A DNA stretch of 48,206 nucleotides. It comes from Rhodovulum steppense. GTDB lineage: Bacteria; Pseudomonadota; Alphaproteobacteria; Rhodobacterales; Rhodobacteraceae. Shown one piece after another: positions 8,370 through 15,380 of the stretch; position 1 is the stretch's first letter, and every line of letters starts with the position of its first letter. The notes beneath the pieces are model-generated. The model saw only the letters and a list, made by a program, of their open reading frames with translations, ran no database searches and had not been told where the DNA came from. The position numbers and the translations under genes were made by a program. The DNA lies in assembly GCF_004339675.1 (NCBI RefSeq), contig NZ_SLVM01000026.1, positions 1 through 48,206 on the forward strand, given 5' to 3'.

Positions 8370-8452
8370 CCCGATCCTAGGCAAAACGCGGCATCAAAGG
8401 CCGAGGTATTCCGTTTTTGTTCTTGTCGCCGCGTGTCAGATGCTGCAAGAAT

Positions 8453-8465
8453 GACAAAAATTGTC
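8453..8465. promoter_or_regulatory. Probable operator of the methylase gene
   Basis: GACAA-AAA-TTGTC is a perfect 13-bp palindrome ending 13 bp before the methylase ATG at 8479. The methylase carries its own N-terminal helix-turn-helix, and EcoRII/SsoII-type methylases are known to repress their own promoters through such domains. I infer that this is the autoregulatory site controlling methylase and, by transcription through, Vsr and nuclease levels. Confidence 0.55.
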
Positions 8466-8478
8466 CCAGAGGCGCACC

Positions 8479-9753
8479 ATGCTTGATGAATCCCGTTCCG
8501 ACTTCTCCCGGCTCCGTGAACGGGCAGGCATATCGGTAGAAGCCCTGGCACCCCTCGTTGGCTACTCGCCTGCAACGCTCTATCGTTGGGAACGCGGAGA
8601 GGCACTGCCCCGGCAGGCGGCGCTTTCGGTGCTGGAAGACCTCGCGCGCGGCCAAGGTGCGACAGAGGCCGGGCAACCCGCGTTCCGGTTCATCGACCTT
8701 TTCGCCGGAATCGGCGGGATTCGCCGGGGCTTTGAATCGCTCGGCGGCAAGTGTGTCTTCACCTCGGAATGGGATCGTTGGGCGAAGCTGACCTACAGCG
8801 CGAACTTCCCTCATGACGATCACGAGATTGACGGGGACATAACCAAGATCGACGCGAAGGACATTCCCGCGCACGACCTCCTGCTTGCCGGTTTCCCGTG
8901 CCAGCCTTTCAGCATCGCGGGCGTGTCCAAGAAGAACGCGCTCGGCCGGGCGCACGGCTTCGCGGACGAGACGCAAGGAACGCTGTTCTTCGATGTGGCC
9001 CGGATCATCGCCGAGCACCGGCCGAAGGCGTTCCTCCTTGAGAACGTGAAGAACCTCGTGAATCACGACAAGGGGCGCACCTTTGCCGTGATCCTGCGGA
9101 CCTTGCGCGAGCTTGGCTATCACGTCCCCGCGCCGCGCGTGATCAACGCGAAGGGCTATGTGCCGCAACACCGCGAACGCATCCTGATCGCCGGTTTCCG
9201 CGAAAAATGCGATTTCACCTTTGACGATCTGGACGTGCCCTCGCCCTTGAACGGGCCGAAGCTCAAGGCGATCCTGCACCCGGAAGACGGCAGCGAGAAG
9301 GGGCCGGACAAGCACTATACCGATGCAACGGGGCGGGTGAATCCGAAGTTCATCCTGACCGATCATCTGTGGCGCTATCTGCAAGACTATGCCGCCAAGC
9401 ACCGCGCGGCCGGGAACGGCTTCGGCTTCGGGCTTGTCGGGCCGGGAGACGTGGCCCGCACGCTCTCGGCCCGCTATTACAAGGACGGCTCCGAAATCCT
9501 GATTGACCGGGGGGACGGGCAGAACCCGCGCCGCCTGACCCCGCGCGAATGCGCCCGGCTTATGGGCTTCGACAAGCCCGGCGAGTCGGCCTTCAAAATC
9601 CCGGTTTCGGATACGCAGGCTTACAAGCAGTTCGGCAACTCGGTTGCGGTGCCGGTGATCGAAGCCGTTGCGCGGCACATGCTGCCCTATATCGCGGCCG
9701 AGGCGACACAAGACCCTGCGCACCTGCAAAGGCGGCTGCCGCTCGTTGGCTGA
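8479..9753 (+). CDS. dcm: Dcm/M.EcoRII-type DNA cytosine-5 methyltransferase
   Basis: The 424-aa enzyme should methylate cytosine at C5 in CCWGG, protecting host DNA from the EcoRII-like nuclease encoded two genes on. An N-terminal helix-turn-helix (about 8-45, LVGYSPATLYRWERGEALP) precedes the catalytic domain. Motif I is FIDLFAGIGG (71-80). Motif IV is GFPCQPFS with catalytic Cys141. Motif VI is ENVKNL, motif VIII is PQHRERI, and late motifs include RRLTPRECARLMGF and QFGNSVAVPV. The stretch around LLAGFPCQPFSIAGVSKKN is nearly identical to M.EcoRII as I recall it. ATG 8479 is chosen over TTG 8461. The start of vsr overlaps its stop. Confidence 0.96.
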   Translation: MLDESRSDFSRLRERAGISVEALAPLVGYSPATLYRWERGEALPRQAALSVLEDLARGQGATEAGQPAFRFIDLFAGIGGIRRGFESLGGKCVFTSEWDRWAKLTYSANFPHDDHEIDGDITKIDAKDIPAHDLLLAGFPCQPFSIAGVSKKNALGRAHGFADETQGTLFFDVARIIAEHRPKAFLLENVKNLVNHDKGRTFAVILRTLRELGYHVPAPRVINAKGYVPQHRERILIAGFREKCDFTFDDLDVPSPLNGPKLKAILHPEDGSEKGPDKHYTDATGRVNPKFILTDHLWRYLQDYAAKHRAAGNGFGFGLVGPGDVARTLSARYYKDGSEILIDRGDGQNPRRLTPRECARLMGFDKPGESAFKIPVSDTQAYKQFGNSVAVPVIEAVARHMLPYIAAEATQDPAHLQRRLPLVG

Positions 9754-10213
9754 CGTTGTGGACGCCGCAACCCGAAGCCGGATGATGGCGGGCATCCGGG
9801 GGAAGGACACGCGGCCGGAAATGATCCTGCGGCGGGGGCTTCACGCCCGGGGTTTCCGGTTCCGGCTGCATGACAGGCGCTTGCCGGGCTCGCCCGATCT
9901 GGTGTTCCCGGGCCGCCGCTCGGCGGTATTCGTTCACGGCTGTTTCTGGCACGGGCACGCCTGCCCGCTGTTCCGGCTGCCCGCCACGCGGCAAGAGTTC
10001 TGGCGCGCGAAGATCGAAGGCAACGCGGCCCGCGACAAGGCCGCAGAGGCGGCGCTTCTGGCCGATGGCTGGCGGGTGCTGACGATCTGGGAATGCGCCC
10101 TCAAAGGGCGCGGGCGGCTGCCTGCGGAGACGGTGCTTGACCGCGCGGCGGAATGGCTCGTGAATGGCCCGGCGCACGAGGAGATTGCAGGGGGAGCGTA
10201 TGGCGGTATCTGA
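9746..10213 (+). CDS. vsr: Vsr very-short-patch mismatch repair endonuclease
   Basis: This 155-aa protein nicks beside T:G mismatches produced when 5-methylcytosine deaminates in Dcm sites, starting very-short-patch repair. It aligns with E. coli Vsr over its whole length. It begins ADVVDAATRSRMM, has the catalytic aspartate in LPGSPD (Asp51) and the zinc/active-site stretch VHGCFWHGH (His64, His69), followed by PATRQEFW and VLTIWECALKGR. Numbering coincides with E. coli Vsr only if the TTG at 9746 is used, which also gives an 8-base overlap with the methylase gene; GTG 9758 is the alternative. It is encoded between methylase and nuclease and shares their transcript. Confidence 0.95.
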   Translation: MADVVDAATRSRMMAGIRGKDTRPEMILRRGLHARGFRFRLHDRRLPGSPDLVFPGRRSAVFVHGCFWHGHACPLFRLPATRQEFWRAKIEGNAARDKAAEAALLADGWRVLTIWECALKGRGRLPAETVLDRAAEWLVNGPAHEEIAGGAYGGI

Positions 10214-11438
10214 TCTGACGGATTGGCTCGGCGAGTTCTGCGCACCTGGCATCGCCCTTTGCGTGAAGCGGCTTTCGGGCAATGACACGCTCGCCAACCG
10301 GACGCATCAGGCAGGCCCCTATATCCCGAAAGAGTTCCTGTTCCGCATATTCCCGGCGATCAACCGGACGGACGAGAAAAACCCCGATCACTGGTTTGAA
10401 CTGGCGGTAGATTCGCACATGGACGTGCGGCAGGTCCGGGCGATCTATTACAACTCCAAGCGATCCGAGGGGCAGCCGAACGGCCGGGATGAAACCCGCC
10501 TGACCAATTTCGGCGGCGGTGCCTCGGCACTTCTGGACCCGGAGAGCACGGGCGCTCTGACGATCTTTGCCTTTCCGCTGGACGAGAACGGCGCGGCGAT
10601 CCGCTGCCATGTGTGGGTGTGCCGCCACGAGACAGAGGAAGACATTGCCGAGGAGCGGTTCGGGCCGGTGGAGCCCGGCCGATTTGTCATGTGGTCCCCC
10701 GATCAACCCGGGCTGTTCCCGCCCTTTGCGGCCCGGCCCGCCCGGTGCTGGCTGGAACCGGCCGAGATTCCGCCCGCATGGCTGGCACAATTCCCGACTG
10801 GCGCGGATATTGTGCGCAAGACGGTGGAGCTTCGGCCCGAGCATGGCACACCGCCCGACAAGCGGCTTCTGCGGCGGCGCGATTGTGAGTTTGAAATCTT
10901 CCGAAGCGTGGAAGAGGCGATTGAGCTTCCGGCGATCCGAGTGGGCTTCACGACGCTGGACGATTTCATTGCCCGCGCGCAAACCGTGCTGCAACGGCGC
11001 AAGGCGCGCTCGGGCCGCTCGCTGGAACTGCACACCCGGGAAATCCTGATAGAGGAGCGGTTCCGCGAAGGCGTGGATTTCCAACACGGGCCGCAATCGG
11101 AGCCCGGCAAGCGCCCCGATTTCCTTTTCCCCTCGCAGGCTGCCTATCGTGACCCGAGCTTTCCTGAGGCCCGGCTTCGGATGCTCGCCACCAAGACCAC
11201 ATGCCGCGACCGCTGGCGGCAGGTGATCAACGAGGCAGACCGGATTCCGGTCAAGCACCTCCTGACCTTGCAGGAGGGCGTGTCCGAGGCACAGTTCCGC
11301 GAGATGACGCAGGCCAATGTGCAGCTTGTGGTGCCCGAGCCCCTGATTGCCAAGTTCCCGGCCAGCATCCGAACGGACATTGTGACGCTTGAGAGCTTCT
11401 TGGGCGATCTGCGGCTTTTGGTGCCGGGCGCGGCCTAA
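10200..11438 (+). CDS. ecoRIIR: EcoRII-type restriction endonuclease (CCWGG)
   Basis: The 412-aa protein is a full-length homologue of EcoRII (about 404 aa), a type IIE enzyme that needs two CCWGG sites. The N-terminal effector-site domain (about 5-165) includes VKRLSGNDT, RAIYYNS and DPESTGALTIFAF. The C-terminal catalytic domain (about 225-410) has the PD-(D/E)xK-type core: RPDFLFPS with Asp307, then ATKTTCRDRWRQ with Lys332, and HLLTLQEGVS. The ATG at 10200 has a GGGGGAG site and overlaps vsr by 14 bases. With the upstream methylase and Vsr it makes a complete restriction-modification-repair set. Its end overlaps the convergent 70-aa gene by 4 bases. Confidence 0.96.
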   Translation: MAVSDLTDWLGEFCAPGIALCVKRLSGNDTLANRTHQAGPYIPKEFLFRIFPAINRTDEKNPDHWFELAVDSHMDVRQVRAIYYNSKRSEGQPNGRDETRLTNFGGGASALLDPESTGALTIFAFPLDENGAAIRCHVWVCRHETEEDIAEERFGPVEPGRFVMWSPDQPGLFPPFAARPARCWLEPAEIPPAWLAQFPTGADIVRKTVELRPEHGTPPDKRLLRRRDCEFEIFRSVEEAIELPAIRVGFTTLDDFIARAQTVLQRRKARSGRSLELHTREILIEERFREGVDFQHGPQSEPGKRPDFLFPSQAAYRDPSFPEARLRMLATKTTCRDRWRQVINEADRIPVKHLLTLQEGVSEAQFREMTQANVQLVVPEPLIAKFPASIRTDIVTLESFLGDLRLLVPGAA

Positions 11439-11647
11439 AGCCGAGAAACGGCCTCTATGTTCCCAACGGGGCTTTCGGGTATTTTCCCCTCTGACCTAAA
11501 CGCAGGCGCGCCAACGATCACGACTGAATCGCGCATGATTTGAAGCAGATTGCCGGTGTCGGCCGTGCGATCCATCCGTATCGTGCTGAAAGCGGTGGTA
11601 TCACGATAGATGTAAGTGGCGTCGGTGGTCTCTTGATAAGTGATCAT
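11435..11647 (-). CDS. 70-aa hypothetical protein coupled to SDH-type protease
   Basis: The product begins MITYQETTDATYIYRDTTAF and is mostly polar, with several Thr-rich strands (FSTIRMDRTADTG) and a hydrophobic SVVIVGAP segment. No signal peptide is seen and no family is recognised. Its ATG overlaps the stop of the upstream protease gene in an ATGA junction, so the two form a coupled operon. Base composition is lower in GC than the R-M genes it meets tail to tail. It could be a substrate, adaptor or inhibitor of the protease. That is inference from gene arrangement alone. Confidence 0.65.
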   Translation of the reverse strand: MITYQETTDATYIYRDTTAFSTIRMDRTADTGNLLQIMRDSVVIVGAPAFRSEGKIPESPVGNIEAVSRL

Positions 11648-12645
11648 AGCGCCTTCCATCCTTCAAAGGTTCGTTGTTCCTGAATCTGCTCTTGCGGCGG
11701 GTTCGGGGGCGGCAACTGGATTGTGGCACGGCTTATCAGCCCTTCGGTCACAAACCCGTAGGAACCACTGTCCACGCTTTCGATCACACCGCGAACCAAC
11801 TGGTATTGGGCGGTCTGGTCTGGCCCGACAACTGCCATCGGCGTGAAAGGTTCCGAGAGGCGCATTTGTCCGCTATAGCTCCTGTGAAGAGCCTTCAGCT
11901 TGTCGTAGAACTCTGCGCTAGGCTTCTCGACTGGAAGCCCGAGTGTTTCAGCCTCGCGGCGGTTGACAGTGTAATCATGGCTTCCTGAGTCCGCGCACAA
12001 GAAGTCCACGATAGCCTTTACCTTCTCTGCATCTTTCACATGCCCATTGAGCAACTTTTCAGCCAAGAACCGGATTTGCGCCCTAGACCTGAAAATCTCG
12101 CCCAAAACTAGCGGGTGCACCTTATTGGAAAGATCAGTGAGGAGATTGCCGAGAACCTTGTCATCTTTAATGCCAAGGTCCTGCGTTGCAGCGTCCATAT
12201 ACCCTCGGACGGCCTCAACACTGACCGGCAGGCGAGCCAACTGGTTTCCATTTGGCACCTGCGGACCAAGCGGGTGAACCAAGCTAGGGTCAATCGGCCC
12301 AAGGGCCGCTTGCTTTGACATCACAATCCGCTGCGCCCCCAACGAGATCAACGTGCCTGCGCTCATGGCCTTGTATGGAATCAGAACCTCAAATTCGTCG
12401 CAGAAGGTTTTGATGAGGTTAACAAGCCTCCACGCGGCGGCGGTGTTGCCCCCGTTTGTGTGCAGAAGAAGCGAAATGCGTTGCGTTGGTCCGATGGCGT
12501 CCAGCACATCAACAAAAATGTCGATGCAGTCTGCACCGATCTGCGTTTCCGCGTTCGGCCGGTCTCCGGTCACATACGAGATAATCTTGGTGCCGCGTTC
12601 CTGCTCTATTTGCTCGTAGAGCCGCTTGCGCGTCGCGAAATCCAT
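11644..12645 (-). CDS. SDH-type ClpP-fold serine protease
   Basis: This 333-aa cytoplasmic protein matches the serine dehydrogenase proteinase (SDH_sah) family, ClpP-fold relatives of SppA. Visible motifs are LLLHTNGGN with the oxyanion Gly-Gly (65-66), KAMSAGT with the likely nucleophile Ser95, and ALGPIDPSL with Asp119. The N-terminal 30 residues are helical (RKRLYEQIEQERG), and about 200 extra C-terminal residues without known motifs follow. No signal peptide or transmembrane helix is present, unlike most SppA/NfeD proteins. The ATG at 12645 is preferred to a GTG at 12696. GC content is clearly lower than in the rest of the element. Family members recur on mobile elements and near defence genes, but their role is unknown. 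Confidence 0.85.
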   Translation of the reverse strand: MDFATRKRLYEQIEQERGTKIISYVTGDRPNAETQIGADCIDIFVDVLDAIGPTQRISLLLHTNGGNTAAAWRLVNLIKTFCDEFEVLIPYKAMSAGTLISLGAQRIVMSKQAALGPIDPSLVHPLGPQVPNGNQLARLPVSVEAVRGYMDAATQDLGIKDDKVLGNLLTDLSNKVHPLVLGEIFRSRAQIRFLAEKLLNGHVKDAEKVKAIVDFLCADSGSHDYTVNRREAETLGLPVEKPSAEFYDKLKALHRSYSGQMRLSEPFTPMAVVGPDQTAQYQLVRGVIESVDSGSYGFVTEGLISRATIQLPPPNPPQEQIQEQRTFEGWKAL

Positions 12646-12786
12646 CTTTGGCCCTGTTCTCCCCGTGTTGCAGAGCTTTTCCACACAGTTCTGCACAAGT
12701 CAACTTTCCTGAGTTGGTGCGCGCAACGGCCGCAGCGTCAAGAAGACCGTAACTACCCGTCCAGCCGCACCACTTGGCCGATTTCC

Positions 12787-12817
12787 GTCACGGTGGCGAC
12801 TCGGTGGCGATTCATGC
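12787..12817. repeat. Right copy of 31-bp arm-type repeat
   Basis: This is a perfect direct copy of 740-770, with the same pair of CGGTGGCGA motifs 11 bp apart. It ends 63 bp before the att core at 12881, inside the element. Arm-type sites for tyrosine integrases occupy such positions on both sides of the core. This copy lacks the additional inverted motif present on the left. Confidence 0.65.
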
Positions 12818-12828
12818 TCGAACGAGAA

Positions 12829-12848
12829 AAGCCCCCTTGCGGGGGCTT
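12829..12848 (-). terminator. Rho-independent terminator downstream of tRNA-Asn
   Basis: On the minus strand AAGCCCCCGCAAGGGGGCTT forms a strong GC stem with a 4-base GCAA loop, followed by TTCTCG. It lies 33 bp past the 3' end of tRNA-Asn and so ends that transcript. Because it is inside the element (left of attR), the island seems to bring its own terminator for the tRNA it occupies, and it also shields the element from read-through. Confidence 0.75.
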
Positions 12849-12880
12849 GCTCGTAATCCGCTGATCTTGCGGGGGATTTC

Positions 12881-12928
12881 TGGCTCCGGCGGTAGGGATC
12901 GAACCTACGACCAATTGATTAACAGTCA
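12881..12928. repeat. attR: 48-bp direct repeat within tRNA-Asn
   Basis: The sequence is identical to 582-629. It comprises the CCA end, acceptor 3' strand, T-arm and part of the anticodon arm of the functional tRNA-Asn gene. The 5' part of the gene (12929-12955) is native chromosome, while this 3' part may derive from the incoming element, which restored an intact tRNA on integration. Confidence 0.92.
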
Positions 12929-12955
12929 ACTGCTCTACCGCTGAGCTACGCCGGA
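12881..12955 (-). tRNA. tRNA-Asn (anticodon GTT)
   Basis: A 75-nt cloverleaf with encoded CCA. The acceptor stem TCCGGCG pairs with CGCCGGA, the D-arm is AGCTCAGCGGTAGAGC, the anticodon loop is CTGTTAA with GTT, and the T-arm is GTAGGTTCGATCCCTAC. It reads charged asparagine codons AAC and AAU. Its 3' half is duplicated at 582-629 because the gene is the integration site of the element to its left. Confidence 0.96.
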
Positions 12956-13024
12956 ACACGGGGGCCGTATAACAAGACGGTTTCGCCCCGTCCAGAGGGT
13001 TTGCGCGAGAAAATTGCCTCTCGG

Positions 13025-13924
13025 TCAGAGCCGGTGCCAGAGTGCCGTGGCGGTGATCTGGCCTTCGGGTTCTGCCAGGGATTTGTCTGCCATCTCAATG
13101 AGATGGGCGAGGACGTTTCGGGTGGCGGCGGGCAGTAGGGCGGGGGGGGTGTCGGTATAGACCGCGCGGGCGAGGGCCTGGGCTGTTGCGGGGCCGGCGG
13201 CCAGCGCCTCGGATATGCGGGCCGCGCGCTTCCGTCGGTGGGCGGTCAGTTCGACGATCCGGGCAGGGCCATCCGCCACCGGCGCGCCATGGCCGGGAAA
13301 CAGCACCCGTTCGGGCCGCCCGGCCAGCAGATCGAGCGAGGCCATGAAGGCGGCAAGGTCGCCATCGGGGGGCGAGACCATGGAACTGGCCCAGCCCATC
13401 ACATGATCTCCGGTGAACAGCGCGTCCTGCCAGGCGAGGCAGATGTGGTTGCCCATATGGCCGGGCGTGTGCAGCGCCTCGATCTGCCAGCCTTCGCCGA
13501 CAAGACGGTCGCCATGGGCAAGACGGACATCCGGCGCGAACCCGGCGTCAATCCCTTCGCCGCCGCCAAGCCCCGCCAGCGCGGCCAGATCGACCCGGCG
13601 TCCGGCCGCGCTGTTCCCGAAGGCCAGCACCGGTGCTCCTGTCGCCTGTGCCAGAGGGCGGGCCAGCGCCGAGTGATCGAGATGGGAATGGGTGACGAAG
13701 ATATGGCTGATCGTCTCGCCGGGGCCGAGTGCGGCCATCAGCGCATCCAGATGCGCGGGATCCAGAGGGCCGGGGTCGATCACCGCGACATGGCCCTCGC
13801 CCAGCAGATAGGTGTTCGTTCCCCGAAAGGTCATAGGCGACGGATTGGGCGCAAGCACGCGGCGCAGCCCGGTGCGAAGCCAGTCGCAGGCGCCCGGCCT
13901 GGGGTCGAAATCCTCGTTGCTCAT
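13025..13924 (-). CDS. MBL-fold metallo-hydrolase (LACTB2-like)
   Basis: The 299-aa cytosolic protein has the metal-binding signature of the metallo-beta-lactamase fold: THSHLDHSA (HxHxDH) at about 98-106, HTPGH at about 150, FTGDHVMG and a final FPGHGAPV. A C-terminal winged-helix-like segment (ARISEALAAGPATAQALARAVY) places it in the LACTB2/glyoxalase-II-like branch, whose members are hydrolases or RNases of uncertain substrate. There is no signal peptide, so it is unlikely to be a resistance beta-lactamase. It is divergent from the histidine kinase gene, with 58 bp between starts. The exact reaction cannot be given. Confidence 0.85.
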   Translation of the reverse strand: MSNEDFDPRPGACDWLRTGLRRVLAPNPSPMTFRGTNTYLLGEGHVAVIDPGPLDPAHLDALMAALGPGETISHIFVTHSHLDHSALARPLAQATGAPVLAFGNSAAGRRVDLAALAGLGGGEGIDAGFAPDVRLAHGDRLVGEGWQIEALHTPGHMGNHICLAWQDALFTGDHVMGWASSMVSPPDGDLAAFMASLDLLAGRPERVLFPGHGAPVADGPARIVELTAHRRKRAARISEALAAGPATAQALARAVYTDTPPALLPAATRNVLAHLIEMADKSLAEPEGQITATALWHRL

Positions 13925-13982
13925 CGGTGGCGTCCCTCCGTGCAGTCTTCCTAAGCAGGCGCTGGGCGGCTAAGGCTTTAGC

Positions 13983-15302
13983 ATGTGGCGGGCCTCGATC
14001 AAACGGATGCTGCCGCGGGGGCTTTACGGCCGGGCCGCGCTGATCCTTCTGGTGCCTGTCGTCACGCTGCAACTGGTGGTCTCGGTCGTCTTCATCCAGC
14101 GCCAGTTCGAGGATCTGACCCGGCAGATGTCGCGCGCGATCGTGCTGGAACTGGTATTTTTGGCGGATCTGGTCGAGGAGGCTCCCGACCGGGAGGCGGC
14201 GCTGGCGCGCGCGCGCGCGGTGGGCGGGCCGCTGGCGCTGTCGGTGGCGTTTCCCGAGGCGGTGCCCCTGGGGGAGGCGAGGCTTTTCTACGATCTTTCG
14301 GGCAAGACGGTGACGGCGACCCTGGCCGAGGGGTTGCCGGACTTTCTTGGCATAGATCTTGCCACCAGCACGCGGCTGGTGCGGGTCGGGCTGGAAACGC
14401 CGCACGGCCCGATGGAAGTGGGGTTCGACCGACGTCGGGTCTCGGCTTCGAATCCGCATCAACTGTTGGTGCTTATGGTGGTCACGGGCGTGCTGATGAC
14501 GCTGATTGCCTATCTGTTCCTGCGCAACCAGCTTCGACCGATCACCCGGCTTGCCGCCGCTGCCGAGGCGTTCGGCAAGGGGCGGGCGATGCCCTACAAA
14601 CCCTCGGGCGCGGCCGAGGTGCGAGCGGCGGGTTGGGCCTTTTTGGACATGCGCGCGCGGATCGAGCGGCAGATCGAACAGCGCACACTGATGCTCTCGG
14701 GCGTCAGCCACGATTTGCGGACGCCGCTGACCCGGCTCAAGCTCGAATTGTCCATGGCCGAGCAGACGCCCGAGACAGAGGCGATGCTGCGCGATCTGGC
14801 CGATATGGAGCAGATGATCGACACATTTCTCGACTTCGCCCGGTCCGAGGCGCTGGACGATCTTCGGCCCTGCGACCCGGCCGATCTGCTGTTGCGCGTG
14901 GCCGAGCGGGCGCGTGGCATCGGAGGTCCGGTGGAGGTCGGTGATATGCCACCCGGGCAAGAGGTCTTGCTCCGCCCGCTGGCGGTCGAGCGGGCGCTTC
15001 AGAATCTCGTGAACAACGCGCTGCGCTACGGCAAAAGGGCGGCGCTGGGACTTTCGGTCAATCCGGGGCGGGTGATCTTCACGGTCGAGGATGACGGCCC
15101 CGGCATCCCCGCGGATCGACGCGAACAGGCGCTTCAGCCGTTCCAGCGGCTCGACGCGGCGCGCGGTCAGGAGAAGGGCGGCGGGGTTGGGCTTGGTCTG
15201 GCCATCGCTTCCGACATCGCGCGCGGGCATGGCGGGGAGTTACGCCTGGGTCAAAGCGCGCGGCTGGGCGGGCTGAGGGCAGAACTGGTTCTGGCGCGGT
15301 AG
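13983..15302 (+). CDS. EnvZ-like sensor histidine kinase
   Basis: This 439-aa inner-membrane kinase has two membrane helices (about 20-40 and 160-180) bracketing a periplasmic sensor of about 120 residues, then HAMP (about 185-235), a HisKA dimerisation domain with phospho-acceptor His243 in SGVSHDLRTPLTRLKLEL, and an ATPase domain with N box NLVNNALRYG, G1 box DDGPGIP and G2 box GVGLGLAI. The PLTRLKLEL form of the H box and the overall size are those of EnvZ/ActS-type osmosensor kinases. No response-regulator gene is adjacent, so the partner (probably OmpR-like) is encoded elsewhere. The ATG at 13983 follows no strong ribosome site. Confidence 0.88.
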   Translation: MWRASIKRMLPRGLYGRAALILLVPVVTLQLVVSVVFIQRQFEDLTRQMSRAIVLELVFLADLVEEAPDREAALARARAVGGPLALSVAFPEAVPLGEARLFYDLSGKTVTATLAEGLPDFLGIDLATSTRLVRVGLETPHGPMEVGFDRRRVSASNPHQLLVLMVVTGVLMTLIAYLFLRNQLRPITRLAAAAEAFGKGRAMPYKPSGAAEVRAAGWAFLDMRARIERQIEQRTLMLSGVSHDLRTPLTRLKLELSMAEQTPETEAMLRDLADMEQMIDTFLDFARSEALDDLRPCDPADLLLRVAERARGIGGPVEVGDMPPGQEVLLRPLAVERALQNLVNNALRYGKRAALGLSVNPGRVIFTVEDDGPGIPADRREQALQPFQRLDAARGQEKGGGVGLGLAIASDIARGHGGELRLGQSARLGGLRAELVLAR

Positions 15303-15380
15303 GGGCAGAACGCGCCGCCGCGGCGAGGCGGCGACGCGAGGGGGCAGGGCGATCATGCCCCGCCCGAAATCAGGCCCTGC

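Larger units (their letters stand above)
582..12928. mobile_element. 12.3-kb integrated element in tRNA-Asn carrying an EcoRII-type R-M system
   Basis: The element is bounded by the 48-bp att repeats at 582-629 and 12881-12928. In order it encodes an integrase, a hypothetical protein, an AlpA-like HTH protein, four small unknown genes, a P4-type primase-helicase, a candidate origin, a small unknown gene, Dcm-like methylase, Vsr and EcoRII-like nuclease. On the opposite strand follow a 70-aa protein and an SDH-type protease. It has no capsid, tail, terminase, relaxase or mating-pore genes. The int, alpA and primase-helicase set is that of P4-like satellites and PICI-type islands, so movement probably depends on a helper. 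Perfect ends and an intact integrase suggest recent insertion. Confidence 0.88.

Noticed and set aside
8377-9810. A 477-codon minus-strand frame opposite the methylase
   Set aside because: The methylase on the other strand has all cytosine-5 methyltransferase motifs; this frame has none.
13548-15230. A 560-codon minus-strand frame
   Set aside because: It is antisense to the EnvZ-like kinase and overlaps the MBL gene out of frame, and no protein features were seen.
15303-15380. GC-rich dyads between the kinase and phosphatase genes as a terminator
   Set aside because: Arms are imperfect and overlapping; in this base composition such dyads arise often by chance.
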